Both the position numbers and the translations under genes were made by a program. DNA of 64,000 bases, from the NCBI RefSeq assembly GCF_026652115.1, contig NZ_JAPPSQ010000003.1, positions 186,001 through 250,000 on the forward strand, written 5' to 3'. The DNA comes from Algoriphagus sp. PAP.12. Lineage in GTDB: Bacteria > Bacteroidota > Bacteroidia > Cytophagales > Cyclobacteriaceae. Position 1 is the stretch's first letter. The number at the start of each line of letters is the position of its first letter. This document shows positions 34,099-42,748 of the stretch, in pieces. The notes beneath the pieces are model-generated. The model had not been told where the DNA came from, made no database searches, and saw only the letters and a program-made list of their open reading frames with translations.

Positions 34099-34773
34099 AT
34101 GAAAGAATTCAATAAAAAAATTCTCGTAATTGATATTGGAGGTTCCAATGTGAAAATTTTAGCAACTGGGCAGCCTGAGCGAATTAAAATCCCTTCAGGT
34201 TCTGATTTTTCCCCTGAACAAATGGTTCCTTTGGTAAAGGAACATGCTTCCGAATGGGAATACGATGCAATTACCATTGGATTTCCAGGAGTAGTAAAAC
34301 ACAATAAAATCATCAATGAGCCTGTAAATATGGGTTCCGGATGGACCAATTTCGATTTTCAGGCTGCTTTCAATTGCCCGATCAAAATTATCAATGATGC
34401 TGCTATGCAGGCTTTAGGAAGTTTTGAAGGAAAAAAGCTATTGTTTTTGGGACTTGGAACAGGCCTAGGAACTTCTATTGTCATCAATAAAACAATTATT
34501 CCTATTGAGGGAGGACACCTTCCTTATAAAAAATCGACATTCGAAAGCTATATTGGAAAGCCCTATCTATTCAATAATGGTCAAAAACGATGGGAAAAGC
34601 ACGTTTTCAAGACTATTGAGATCTTTGCTGATGCTTTTCAACCTGAAGATATCGTATTAGGTGGAGGAAACTCCAAATTACTTACAGAAGTACCAGAAGG
34701 TTGCCGTTTGGGGACCAATCAAAATGCCTTCAAGGGAGGTTTCAGGCTCTGGGAAGATGACTATTATGTATAA
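34099..34773 (+). CDS. ROK family sugar kinase (polyphosphate/glucokinase-like)
   Basis: A 224-residue ROK-type kinase. The phosphate-1 motif is VIDIGGSNVK, the catalytic Asp is in IINDAAMQALGSF, and the phosphate-2 motif is FLGLGTGLGTSIVI, followed by PIEGGHLPYKKSTF. Short length and this order resemble PpgK-like ROK kinases. The zinc-binding CxCGxxGC of ROK repressors is missing and there is no DNA-binding domain, so it is an enzyme. Sugar specificity is unknown. Confidence 0.85.
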   Translation: MKEFNKKILVIDIGGSNVKILATGQPERIKIPSGSDFSPEQMVPLVKEHASEWEYDAITIGFPGVVKHNKIINEPVNMGSGWTNFDFQAAFNCPIKIINDAAMQALGSFEGKKLLFLGLGTGLGTSIVINKTIIPIEGGHLPYKKSTFESYIGKPYLFNNGQKRWEKHVFKTIEIFADAFQPEDIVLGGGNSKLLTEVPEGCRLGTNQNAFKGGFRLWEDDYYV

Positions 34774-34776
34774 AAG

Positions 34777-34810
34777 AAAAGGCTCAAAATTCAAAATTTG
34801 AGCCTTTTTT
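34777..34810 (+). terminator. Rho-independent terminator after the ROK kinase gene
   Basis: A 12-bp perfect stem AAAAGGCTCAAA with TTTGAGCCTTTT, 8-nt loop, then a T run. It also serves as a boundary with the convergent rfbA. Confidence 0.85.
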
Positions 34811-34835
34811 ATGTTTTAATGGTTCAGAATTAATT

Positions 34836-35696
34836 CTAACCAATCAATCTTCTTAGGTATACACCATAGCCGCTTTTTCCTAATTTATCAGCAGCTTCCA
34901 AAAGTTTTTCTTTCCCAATAAAACCACTTCTGTAAGCTACCTCTTCAATACAGCCTATTTTTAATCCTTGACGTTCTTCTATCACCTCAACGAATTGGGC
35001 TGCCTGAAGTAAAGACTGATGAGTTCCTGTATCCAACCAAGCTGTTCCCCTATTCAAGATAGCCACTTGCAAAGCTCCCATTTTGAGATATTCATTGTTG
35101 ATATCGGTGATCTCCAACTCACCTCTTGGGCTTGGTTTGATATTTTTGGCAATTTCAACTACCCTATTGTCATAAAAATACAATCCAGGAACTGCATAAT
35201 TTGACTTTGGTTCAGTTGGCTTTTCCTCAATGCTGATCGCTTTCTGATCTTCATCAAATTCTACCACACCATACCGCTCAGGATCATTGACATGATAAGC
35301 AAAAACAACCCCTCCTTCAGGATCTGTATTCTCAGAAAGGGTTCTGTGAAGACCTGAACCGTAGAAGATATTATCTCCGAGAATCAAAGCCACCTTATCA
35401 TTACCGATAAACTCTTCACCAATGATAAATGCCTGAGCTAATCCATCAGGAGATGGCTGAACTGCGTATTCAAACTTACATCCGACTTGTGAGCCATCAC
35501 CCAATAATTTTTGAAAAGCTTCGGAATCATCTGGGGTGGTAATGATCAAGATTTCAGTAATTCCAGCCATCATCAAAACGGACAGCGGATAATATATCAT
35601 GGGTTTATCATAAACAGGCATAAGCTGCTTGCTTACAGAAATTGTCAATGGATATAGCCTTGTACCAGACCCACCTGCCAAAATAATTCCCTTCAT
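34836..35696 (-). CDS. rfbA: Glucose-1-phosphate thymidylyltransferase
   Basis: A 286-residue RmlA. Conserved nucleotide-binding [17 protein letters not shown] at the N-terminus, [17 protein letters not shown] with the catalytic Lys, and [14 protein letters not shown] are present. Makes dTDP-glucose from dTTP and glucose-1-phosphate, the first step of dTDP-rhamnose synthesis. Unusually, rfbB/C/D are not adjacent here. A hairpin (35722-35746) lies in the 5' leader. Confidence 0.97.
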   Translation of the reverse strand: MKGIILAGGSGTRLYPLTISVSKQLMPVYDKPMIYYPLSVLMMAGITEILIITTPDDSEAFQKLLGDGSQVGCKFEYAVQPSPDGLAQAFIIGEEFIGNDKVALILGDNIFYGSGLHRTLSENTDPEGGVVFAYHVNDPERYGVVEFDEDQKAISIEEKPTEPKSNYAVPGLYFYDNRVVEIAKNIKPSPRGELEITDINNEYLKMGALQVAILNRGTAWLDTGTHQSLLQAAQFVEVIEERQGLKIGCIEEVAYRSGFIGKEKLLEAADKLGKSGYGVYLRRLIG

Positions 35697-35721
35697 TGGA
35701 TATGAATTAGATTCTTACAAG

Positions 35722-35746
35722 AAATCCTTCTTCTAAAGAAGGATTT
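35722..35746. repeat. Hairpin in the rfbA 5' leader / divergent gap
   Basis: AAATCCTTCTT and AAGAAGGATTT form an 11-bp perfect inverted repeat with a 3-nt loop, between rfbA (minus) and the glycosyltransferase (plus). It could be a regulatory leader structure or a mere palindrome. Confidence 0.45.
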
Positions 35747-35810
35747 ACAAAAAACAAAAACTAGATTAAGTCCTAAAGCTACAATAACCCGAAATGAAAG
35801 AAAAATTATC

Positions 35811-37073
35811 ATGAAAATCCTTCTGATTTCATTAGGAACCCGAGGTGATATTGAGCCATTTTTAGCACAAGCAGAACTATTATCTCAATTCGGTCATGAT
35901 ATCCTTTGCCTATTTCCTGAACAATTCAAGGATACAGTTGAAAAACTTGGATATGGCTTCTTGGGTTTTGATAGGCGGTTTCTTGAATTATTAGAAAGTC
36001 AGAGTGGAAAAAAAGTCATGGGTGGAGGCGGCGGATTGAGTCAGTTAAAAGGCTATTTCAATTTAGTCAAAGATTCATTCAAAATTCAGGGAATCATCCA
36101 AGATCAACAAAGACAAGCCATCCAAACATTTACCCCTGATAAGGTACTCTTTCATTCTAAAGCATTGTATTGCTATTTGGCTGCATTGGTAGATCCCACT
36201 CGCTATTTTCTTTTGACTCCTATTCCTTGCATTACACATCCAACCTATCAGTTTTCTCACATTGGCCTGGCTAAATGGAAGTTTTCTGAAAAATGGAATT
36301 TCAACAGTTTCGGATTAGTCAATAGAGCAAGACATATGGTTCTTAAGAAATATTGGAAAAAGTATTTAGAGGATTTTAAAGGTTCAGGAAAAGAATTCAA
36401 AAACTTAGCAAAGTTCGAAAAGACAGAATTAGAAACACTATACACCATCTCTCCCAGATTGTTTCCTAAACCTAAAAATTGGCCCAATTCGGCTCATTTA
36501 GTGGGTTTTTATCAACGAAATCAACAAAAAGACTATCAACCAGCACCGGAATTGACAGAATGGTTAGCCAATCATCCAAAGGCTATTTTGGTCACTTTTG
36601 GATCGATGAGTAATCCCAAACCTAAAGAGCACTCCCAAATGATTATCGATGCCTTGGTGGCTCATCAAATCCCAGCAATCATTAATCTTTCTTGGGGTGG
36701 CTTGAGTAAAGTAGAAAACAGTCCAGAGTCGATTTTTTATGTAGACCAAATACCCTATGACTGGGTTTTGCCTCAGCTATATGGCATGATCCACCATGGC
36801 GGGTCTGGCACCACTCATTATGCAGCGCTGTCTGGATGCGTGCAATTCATAATACCACATATTATAGATCAATATTTCTGGAATAGACTCATAAATGAAA
36901 GAGGCCTAGGTCCCTTAGGCTCTTCCATTCATCAAATGAAAGAAGAGAAGTTTGAATCTGACTTAATGGATTTTTATACAAATTCGAATTATAAAGTAAA
37001 AGCTTCTCAAGTAGCACTTCAGATGAAATCCGAGACAGACCCCATCCAATTAACAAAACTCATTACCCAATGA
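35811..37073 (+). CDS. UDP-glycosyltransferase (GT1-like, sterol-glucosyltransferase type)
   Basis: A 420-residue glycosyltransferase with MKILLISLGTRGDIEPFLA at the N-terminus, typical of the GT28/GT1 sterol glucosyltransferase-like group, and the donor-binding GMIHHGGSGTTHYAALSG in the C-terminal domain. No membrane segment. The ATG of the next gene, GH32, overlaps its stop (37070-37073), so the two are probably translated together. The acceptor is unknown. Confidence 0.87.
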   Translation: MKILLISLGTRGDIEPFLAQAELLSQFGHDILCLFPEQFKDTVEKLGYGFLGFDRRFLELLESQSGKKVMGGGGGLSQLKGYFNLVKDSFKIQGIIQDQQRQAIQTFTPDKVLFHSKALYCYLAALVDPTRYFLLTPIPCITHPTYQFSHIGLAKWKFSEKWNFNSFGLVNRARHMVLKKYWKKYLEDFKGSGKEFKNLAKFEKTELETLYTISPRLFPKPKNWPNSAHLVGFYQRNQQKDYQPAPELTEWLANHPKAILVTFGSMSNPKPKEHSQMIIDALVAHQIPAIINLSWGGLSKVENSPESIFYVDQIPYDWVLPQLYGMIHHGGSGTTHYAALSGCVQFIIPHIIDQYFWNRLINERGLGPLGSSIHQMKEEKFESDLMDFYTNSNYKVKASQVALQMKSETDPIQLTKLITQ

Positions 37074-38578
37074 AAAATCTTTCTCAAGCTTATTTTAGAC
37101 TGTTTTTCTCACTTCTTTTAATCGCTTCGATCTTTTCATGCGATAAAAAAGAAGAAATCACTTTCACAGAATCAACCAATGAGAAATACCGCCCGGATTA
37201 TCATTTCACTCCTCCTTTTGGATGGATGAATGACCCAAATGGTTTGGTTTATCAAGATGGAATCTATCATCTTTTTTATCAATACTATCCAGACAGTACT
37301 GTTTGGGGTCCCATGCATTGGGGTCATGCTACTTCGCAGGATTTGGTCAGCTGGAATCATGAAAATATCGGACTCTACCCCGATTCTCTTGGTTATATTT
37401 TCTCAGGAAGTGCGGTATTTGATGCAGAAAACAGTTCTGGACTGGGAACCACAGAAAACCCTCCATTAGTTGCCATTTTCACATATCATGATATGGAATC
37501 AGAGAGAGCCGGAAATGATGACTACCAAAGTCAAGGAATTGCATTTTCTACTGATAAAGGAAAAACATGGACCAAATATGATGGAAACCCTGTCTTACCT
37601 AATCAAGGGATCCGCGATTTTAGAGATCCAAAAGTCAGTAGGATTACCAATGTCAATGGAGAAAAGGTCTGGTTGATGACTTTGGCTGTAAAAGACCGTA
37701 TCCAATTTTATGAATCTTCTGATTTAAAAAACTGGAGCTTGCTGAGTGAGTTTGGACAAACAATTGGCGCACATGGAGGCGTTTGGGAATGTCCAGACCT
37801 CATTCCGATGACTGCTCCAAATGGAGATAAAAAGTGGATTTTGTTTGTCAGCATCAACCCTGGTGGACCACAAAAAGGATCAGCAACCCAATATTTTATT
37901 GGGGATTTTGATGGAAAAACATTTACTCCTGATGAGGAGCAAGAGCAATGGATAGATTGGGGGACAGACAATTACGCTGGAGTCACTTGGTCGAATTTAC
38001 CAGAGAATAGAACCAATCCTCTTTTCATTGGCTGGATGAGCAATTGGCAATATGCTCAAGTCGTTCCAACAGAATCCTGGCGCTCTGCGATGACTATTCC
38101 AAGGGAATTAGAGCTATTTGAAGCAAATGGTAGATTGAAGTTGAAATCTATTCCAGTTCCTGAGCTTAAAGCTCTCAGGTCAGCCCCTATCCAAGCAAAT
38201 GATGGAATAATTCCCTTGCCTTCTCAGTCATTTGAATTTCATGCTGAAATATCCAATTCAACAGATTTTGGATTTGAAGTCACCAATGAAAAGGGAGAAA
38301 AACTGGCTTTCTCAAAAGATGGAGATGAGTTTATCATAGACAGGACCCAATCAGGAATAACTGATTTCAATGATGACTTCGGGAAGAAAATATCAACCAA
38401 AATGGATTGGGAAGCTAAAAGTATAAGAGTCTTCTTTGACGCTCATTCCGCAGAAGTATTTATCAATGACGGAGAATTGACCATGACTGTAATATCCTTT
38501 CCTTCAATTCCTTGGAAGAATATCGAGAATCTCCATGGCTTGGATAAGTCTGAAGTATTTGACATAAAAAATAAATAA
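37070..38578 (+). CDS. Glycoside hydrolase family 32 fructan hydrolase, lipoprotein
   Basis: A 502-residue GH32 enzyme. Lipoprotein signal with Cys24 (SIFSC). The nucleophile is Asp55 in the sequence GWMNDPNG, the transition-state stabiliser is Asp186 in FRDPK, and the acid/base is Glu240 in WECPDL. All three are present, so it should be active on beta-fructosides such as levan or inulin. The C-terminal about 120 residues form the usual GH32 beta-sandwich. Coupling to a glycosyltransferase by a 4-bp overlap is unusual. No SusCD or sugar transporter lies next to it. Confidence 0.93.
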   Translation: MKNLSQAYFRLFFSLLLIASIFSCDKKEEITFTESTNEKYRPDYHFTPPFGWMNDPNGLVYQDGIYHLFYQYYPDSTVWGPMHWGHATSQDLVSWNHENIGLYPDSLGYIFSGSAVFDAENSSGLGTTENPPLVAIFTYHDMESERAGNDDYQSQGIAFSTDKGKTWTKYDGNPVLPNQGIRDFRDPKVSRITNVNGEKVWLMTLAVKDRIQFYESSDLKNWSLLSEFGQTIGAHGGVWECPDLIPMTAPNGDKKWILFVSINPGGPQKGSATQYFIGDFDGKTFTPDEEQEQWIDWGTDNYAGVTWSNLPENRTNPLFIGWMSNWQYAQVVPTESWRSAMTIPRELELFEANGRLKLKSIPVPELKALRSAPIQANDGIIPLPSQSFEFHAEISNSTDFGFEVTNEKGEKLAFSKDGDEFIIDRTQSGITDFNDDFGKKISTKMDWEAKSIRVFFDAHSAEVFINDGELTMTVISFPSIPWKNIENLHGLDKSEVFDIKNK

Positions 38579-38638
38579 CCTTTCCTATTGACATTTTCGT
38601 TTATAATCACGAAAATTCTAGAAGGTTTCTTTTCTAAA

Positions 38639-38986
38639 ATGTATAAAAAGCTATCAATTTCTGTTCTTTCCTTGAGCTGGATCTTTGGTCTGGTAGCTTT
38701 ACTTACCTTTAATCCGGTTAATGGACAAGGATTAGATCACATTGAAACCTCAGTGCATGAATCACTGACAACTGCGATTTCCAATCCCTTGGCATTTGTT
38801 TTAGATGCAGAGTTGGAGATTCCTAAGTTCAAAATTGACTGGAATACTTTTGGAAAATTGAATTCAAATTGGTCATTTCATCCACTAGAGCAAGTTTTAG
38901 GATCTGTTTGGAATCAAATTCCTCCAAAAAGCCACGCGCTTTTTGATGTCAAAATCACTTTCATCCAATTTTTTTATACCTGGTAA
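38639..38986 (+). CDS. Small predicted exported protein of unknown function (115 aa)
   Basis: The open frame also reads from a TTG at 38588, but the ATG at 38639 starts a good signal-like segment (KLSISVLSLSWIFGLVALLTF then NPVNGQ), so I take that start. After the signal about 85 residues follow with no motif I know, ending in FFYTW. Weak support; it could be spurious. Confidence 0.45.
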   Translation: MYKKLSISVLSLSWIFGLVALLTFNPVNGQGLDHIETSVHESLTTAISNPLAFVLDAELEIPKFKIDWNTFGKLNSNWSFHPLEQVLGSVWNQIPPKSHALFDVKITFIQFFYTW

Positions 38987-39041
38987 ATGGGCTGTTTAAT
39001 CTTTTGATAAACAGTATTTAAACCATTTAACAAGTATATAT

Positions 39042-39536
39042 ATGATAACTATTGATTCTGCGGCACTGATCGTGTCCTCATTTTATTTCAGTGGCTTTGT
39101 AGCCCCATTTGCTATTCATTCCTATAAAATCAAAAACTATAAACATGAACAGGATGTGAATTTTGAAGCTCTCAGCGAAGAAAGTCATACACATCCAGAA
39201 AAAAGTGAACGCTGGAGAAACCATTATCAGCTTGGGATTGACAGCACAAATAAAAAGCTGCTGTATTGCCGATATGGACATTATCCAACCCAAACCGTAC
39301 TAAATCTAGAAGATTATAATAAAGTGAGCGTACAGGAGAAGTTTCACCATGTTCAAGTCAATAAAGAAAAAAGAACCATTGTGGATTACCTAGCTCTTCA
39401 ATTTCACCCTAAGGATTCCAAAGAGCCTTCCAAAACATTGGAAATATATGATGGAAACATGTTTTCCGATTTGGCAGGAGAAAGAGTCCTGGCCAAAAAA
39501 TGGAAAGGTTTGATTGAATCTCAATTAACTGCATAA
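39042..39536 (+). CDS. Small protein with one N-terminal membrane segment, unknown function (164 aa)
   Basis: Residues 5-25 are hydrophobic (SAALIVSSFYFSGFVAPFAI) followed by basic KIKNYKHEQ, so the rest is predicted cytoplasmic. It contains HTHPEKSERWRNHYQLGID and LLYCRYGHYPTQTVLNLED, with many His and Tyr, but no family I recognise. It is followed by a strong terminator, supporting a real transcript. Confidence 0.65.
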   Translation: MITIDSAALIVSSFYFSGFVAPFAIHSYKIKNYKHEQDVNFEALSEESHTHPEKSERWRNHYQLGIDSTNKKLLYCRYGHYPTQTVLNLEDYNKVSVQEKFHHVQVNKEKRTIVDYLALQFHPKDSKEPSKTLEIYDGNMFSDLAGERVLAKKWKGLIESQLTA

Positions 39537-39540
39537 TTCT

Positions 39541-39570
39541 AAAGAGGGGGCCTTGCCCCTCTTTTTTTTA
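39541..39570 (+). terminator. Rho-independent terminator
   Basis: A 9-bp stem AAAGAGGGG/CCCCTCTTT with a 6-nt loop, then an 8-T run, directly after the stop of the 164-aa gene. Confidence 0.85.
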
Positions 39571-39616
39571 CCCATTCCATTATTTCTCAGCTTTTTATAT
39601 ATTTTTTTTACAACCA

Positions 39617-39649
39617 TTTGTTTTATTGAACAGTGTTTAATTAAATTTG
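39617..39649 (+). promoter_or_regulatory. TetR gene promoter with embedded operator
   Basis: TTTG at 39617-39620 and TAAATTTG at 39642-39649 form an exact Bacteroidetes promoter with 21-bp spacing. The operator ATTGAACAGTGTTTAAT (39625-39641) fills the spacer; it has one mismatch from a perfect 17-bp palindrome. The arrangement predicts repression by blocking RNA polymerase. Confidence 0.75.
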
Positions 39650-39668
39650 ACCGTTCACAAAATTTATC

Positions 39669-40286
39669 ATGGGAATAGCTGATAGAAAAGAAAGAGAGAA
39701 AGAAGAACTCAGAGCGTCCATTCTCGAAGCAGCAAGAAAACTTTTTTTGGAGAAAGGTGTTGAAAAAACTTCTATTCGAAATATTGCAGATTTAATTGAA
39801 TATAGTCCTGGAAGTATATACCATTATTTCAGGGATAAAAATGAGATTTTCCATGCTTTACATCAGGGAGGTTTTCATGCTTTAGGAGAAAAAATGCAAG
39901 TCCTTGGCTCAGTCCAAAATCCAATGGAAAGGCTAAAAGCCATGGGAAGTATTTATATAAGGTTCGCTATGGAAAACCCTGATATGTATGATCTTATGTT
40001 CATCAAAGAAGCTCCCATAGATCATATCTATGACCAAGAACATTGTGATTGGAAAGAAGGTGCCGGGGCATTTGACACACTTCGGCAAACGATTTTACAA
40101 TGCATTGATCAAGGATACTTTAAAGGCCATGATGTCGAGCCACTCTCCTATATGATTTGGTCAACTGTGCATGGGATGGTTTCTTTGAATATCCGTAAAA
40201 GATGCGAAGTGATTGATTTTGAAGACAAAGATCAAATAGTAAACCTAGGACTACAGTCCCTATTTAAAATATTAGACAAGCTCTAA
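39669..40286 (+). CDS. TetR family repressor of the efflux operon
   Basis: A 205-residue TetR regulator. The N-terminal helix-turn-helix spans about residues 12-58 with EKGVEKTSIRNIADLIEYSP and GSIYHYFRDKNEIF. The C-terminal helices form the ligand-binding and dimer part. It sits directly upstream of the outer-membrane/MFP/RND genes. Its own promoter and the gap before the next gene both carry the same palindrome, so autorepression and operon repression are predicted. The inducer is unknown. Confidence 0.93.
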   Translation: MGIADRKEREKEELRASILEAARKLFLEKGVEKTSIRNIADLIEYSPGSIYHYFRDKNEIFHALHQGGFHALGEKMQVLGSVQNPMERLKAMGSIYIRFAMENPDMYDLMFIKEAPIDHIYDQEHCDWKEGAGAFDTLRQTILQCIDQGYFKGHDVEPLSYMIWSTVHGMVSLNIRKRCEVIDFEDKDQIVNLGLQSLFKILDKL

Positions 40287-40303
40287 TATTTTTTTAACCA
40301 GTC

Positions 40304-40320
40304 ATTAAACAGTGTTTAAT
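40304..40320. promoter_or_regulatory. Operator palindrome before the efflux operon
   Basis: ATTAAACAGTGTTTAAT is a perfect 17-bp palindrome around a central G, and differs by one base from the site in the TetR promoter. A -7-like TAATTTTA overlaps its right end at 40317-40324, 16 bp before the OMF start codon at 40341. Confidence 0.75.
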
Positions 40321-40340
40321 TTTATCACGGTGTTATAATT

Positions 40341-41693
40341 ATGAGTCAAAAATTTATTTTAACCTCTATTTTTTTCACTCTCCTCCCCCTTTCCGTTTTC
40401 AGTCAAAATGTGTTGGAGACTTATGTTGCTGAAGGAATAGAGAACAATCTCAGCTTGCAGGAGAAGAATATTTCTCTGGAGCAAAGCTTACTCGCTTTGG
40501 AAACCGCAAAATCGTATTTCTTACCTGCAGTAGATTTTGGAGCAACATACAATCTTTCCAAAGGTGGAAGAAGTATCCAGCTCCCTATTGGTGATCTGCT
40601 CAATGATGTGTATTCCACATTGAATGATTTGACAGCCTCGGACCGATTCCCGCTGGTTCAGAATGTTTCCGAGCAGTTTCTTCCCAATAATTTCTATGAT
40701 GCAAGATTTCGAATTACCCTCCCAGTGGTAAATCCTGACCTGCATTTCCAAAAAGAAATTCGAGAACAGCAGGTAATCGTTTCTGAACTGGATTTGGAAA
40801 TCTATCGAGCAACCTTGATTGAGGACATCAAAACTGCCTATTACAATTATTGTACAGCATTTAAGGCCATCGAGGTCTTGGAAAGCTCGGAAGAACTGGT
40901 CCAAAGAAACCTCAAAGACAATCAGTCACTCCTGGAAAATGGAAAAGGGCTACCAGCATCAGTTCTAAGGGCAGAAAGTGAAGTGGAAAACATCCGAGCA
41001 TTGATGATAGAGGCTGAAAACAGAAGGCTCAATGCATCTTATTATCTCAATTTCTTGCTCAATAAGCCTTTAGATTCAGAAGTAATTTATGAATCACAAG
41101 ATATAGATCAAGCTCATTTACAAGCACTTTTGATTGAGGACAATTTGGATACTCGTCCAGAACTGATTCAATTTTCTACCTACCAACAAATCCGGGAGAC
41201 CTCACTCCTACAAAGCAAACGATATTGGGTTCCGAGAATCAATACATTTGCGGATTTAGGTAGTCAAGCTTTCAATTTTGAATTCAGCACTCAAAGCTCT
41301 GCTTATGCATTTTTTGGTCTGAATCTGAACTTTCCAATTTTCCACGGAGGAAGAAATCAACAACAAATCCGACAATCTGAATTGAATTTGGAAGCAAGTA
41401 ATCTTCAGAAAAATCAATTGGAAAATAAGCTTTCCATGAACCTACGAATGGCAAAAAATGCCGTCATCAGTAGCCAAGCAGCTCTCAAATCCTCAGAAAA
41501 GAAATTGAGTTCATCAGAAGCTTACCTCCGATTGGTGGATAGAGGATTCCGAGAAGGAGCCAATTCTTTAATTGAATTTATAGATGCCAGAAATCAATAC
41601 ACTCAGGCATCTCTACAGCAAACGATCAACACTTACAGCTTGCTGATTTCCCAAACTAAATTAGAAAGACAACTCACGATTGATAACTACTGA
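40341..41693 (+). CDS. TolC-family outer-membrane efflux protein
   Basis: A 450-residue OMF protein with signal peptide (ends FSQN). Two OEP repeats with long helices, e.g. EIREQQVIVSELDLEIYRAT and LRAESEVENIRALMIEAENR, and a second half with LNFPIFHGGRNQQQIRQSE that is typical of the family. It forms the outer-membrane channel for the MFP/RND pair encoded next. Spacing to the MFP gene is 2 bp. Confidence 0.95.
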   Translation: MSQKFILTSIFFTLLPLSVFSQNVLETYVAEGIENNLSLQEKNISLEQSLLALETAKSYFLPAVDFGATYNLSKGGRSIQLPIGDLLNDVYSTLNDLTASDRFPLVQNVSEQFLPNNFYDARFRITLPVVNPDLHFQKEIREQQVIVSELDLEIYRATLIEDIKTAYYNYCTAFKAIEVLESSEELVQRNLKDNQSLLENGKGLPASVLRAESEVENIRALMIEAENRRLNASYYLNFLLNKPLDSEVIYESQDIDQAHLQALLIEDNLDTRPELIQFSTYQQIRETSLLQSKRYWVPRINTFADLGSQAFNFEFSTQSSAYAFFGLNLNFPIFHGGRNQQQIRQSELNLEASNLQKNQLENKLSMNLRMAKNAVISSQAALKSSEKKLSSSEAYLRLVDRGFREGANSLIEFIDARNQYTQASLQQTINTYSLLISQTKLERQLTIDNY

Positions 41694-41695
41694 TC

Positions 41696-42745
41696 ATGAA
41701 GACATACCCATACACTTTACCATTTCTTTTTATCCTTTTGATTGGAATCTCCTGTACTTCCAGTGAAGAAAAAACCAGCATTCCAAAGAAAGGAAACCCT
41801 GTTCCGGTTACAGTTTTAAAATTGAATAAATCGGATTTGTCCAGTCCTATTTCGGCAAGTGGAAACTTCACCACCAATGACGAAACAGTCCTTTCCTTCA
41901 AAACAGGAGGTATTATTTCCAAAACTTATGTGCAAGAAGGTGATCCAGTTAGAAAAGGACAACTCTTAGCTTCTTTAGATTTGACTGAAGTTCAAGCAGG
42001 GCTCAATCAGGCAAAACTAGCATTGGATAAAGCCAAACGAGATCATGACAGAGCTAATCGCCTTTATACAGACTCAGTGGCAACCTTAGAGCAATTTCAA
42101 AACAGTGAAACAGCTCTACAGATTGCTCAGGAACAATACAATTCTGTAGAATTTAATCTGGAATATTCCCAAATCAGAGCCAATCAAAATGGCTATGTTC
42201 TCAGAAAATTTGCCAATAATGGGCAGCAAGTGGGACCTGGAACTCCTGTATTCCAAATCAATGGTGCACAGGATAGTCCCTGGATCTTCAAAGCAAATGT
42301 CAATGATGTCAATTGGGCATTGATTCAAGAGGGAGACTCTTCTCAAGTATTTTTAGAAACTTCTTCTGAGCAAACCTTCATCGGAGAGGTCGTTCGTAAA
42401 AGTAGAGCTGCTGACCCCTACTCTGGTTCTTGGTGGGTGGAAATCCAAATCCAAAACCCTCCAAAAAATGTTTTGGCTTCCGGGCTTTTTGCAAGGTCTG
42501 AAATATATCCATCTAAGCAATCAGAGGGCTGGGAAATCCCTTACGCATCTCTATTTGATGCACAAGGAGATCAAGGATATGTCTTTGTCGTGGGTAAAAA
42601 TGATCAAGCAAGCCGAGTTCCAGTTCAATTAGGAAGAATCTCTAATCAAACTGTCCAAGTACTTTCTGGCTTGGAAAACTTTGATCAATTGATCGTTTCG
42701 GGTTCTGCTTATTTATCTGACAATTCTCCAATCCAAATTCAATAG
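41696..42745 (+). CDS. Membrane-fusion (periplasmic adaptor) protein, lipoprotein
   Basis: A 349-residue MFP/HlyD-type adaptor with lipobox ending at Cys20 (LIGISC). A biotinyl/lipoyl-type core (VLSFKTGGIISKTYVQEGDPVRKG), a coiled-coil hairpin with QAGLNQAKLALDKAKRDHDR, and a C-terminal beta-barrel are all present. Links the RND pump to the outer-membrane channel. The RND gene starts 4 bp later. Confidence 0.95.
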   Translation: MKTYPYTLPFLFILLIGISCTSSEEKTSIPKKGNPVPVTVLKLNKSDLSSPISASGNFTTNDETVLSFKTGGIISKTYVQEGDPVRKGQLLASLDLTEVQAGLNQAKLALDKAKRDHDRANRLYTDSVATLEQFQNSETALQIAQEQYNSVEFNLEYSQIRANQNGYVLRKFANNGQQVGPGTPVFQINGAQDSPWIFKANVNDVNWALIQEGDSSQVFLETSSEQTFIGEVVRKSRAADPYSGSWWVEIQIQNPPKNVLASGLFARSEIYPSKQSEGWEIPYASLFDAQGDQGYVFVVGKNDQASRVPVQLGRISNQTVQVLSGLENFDQLIVSGSAYLSDNSPIQIQ

Positions 42746-42748
42746 GCT

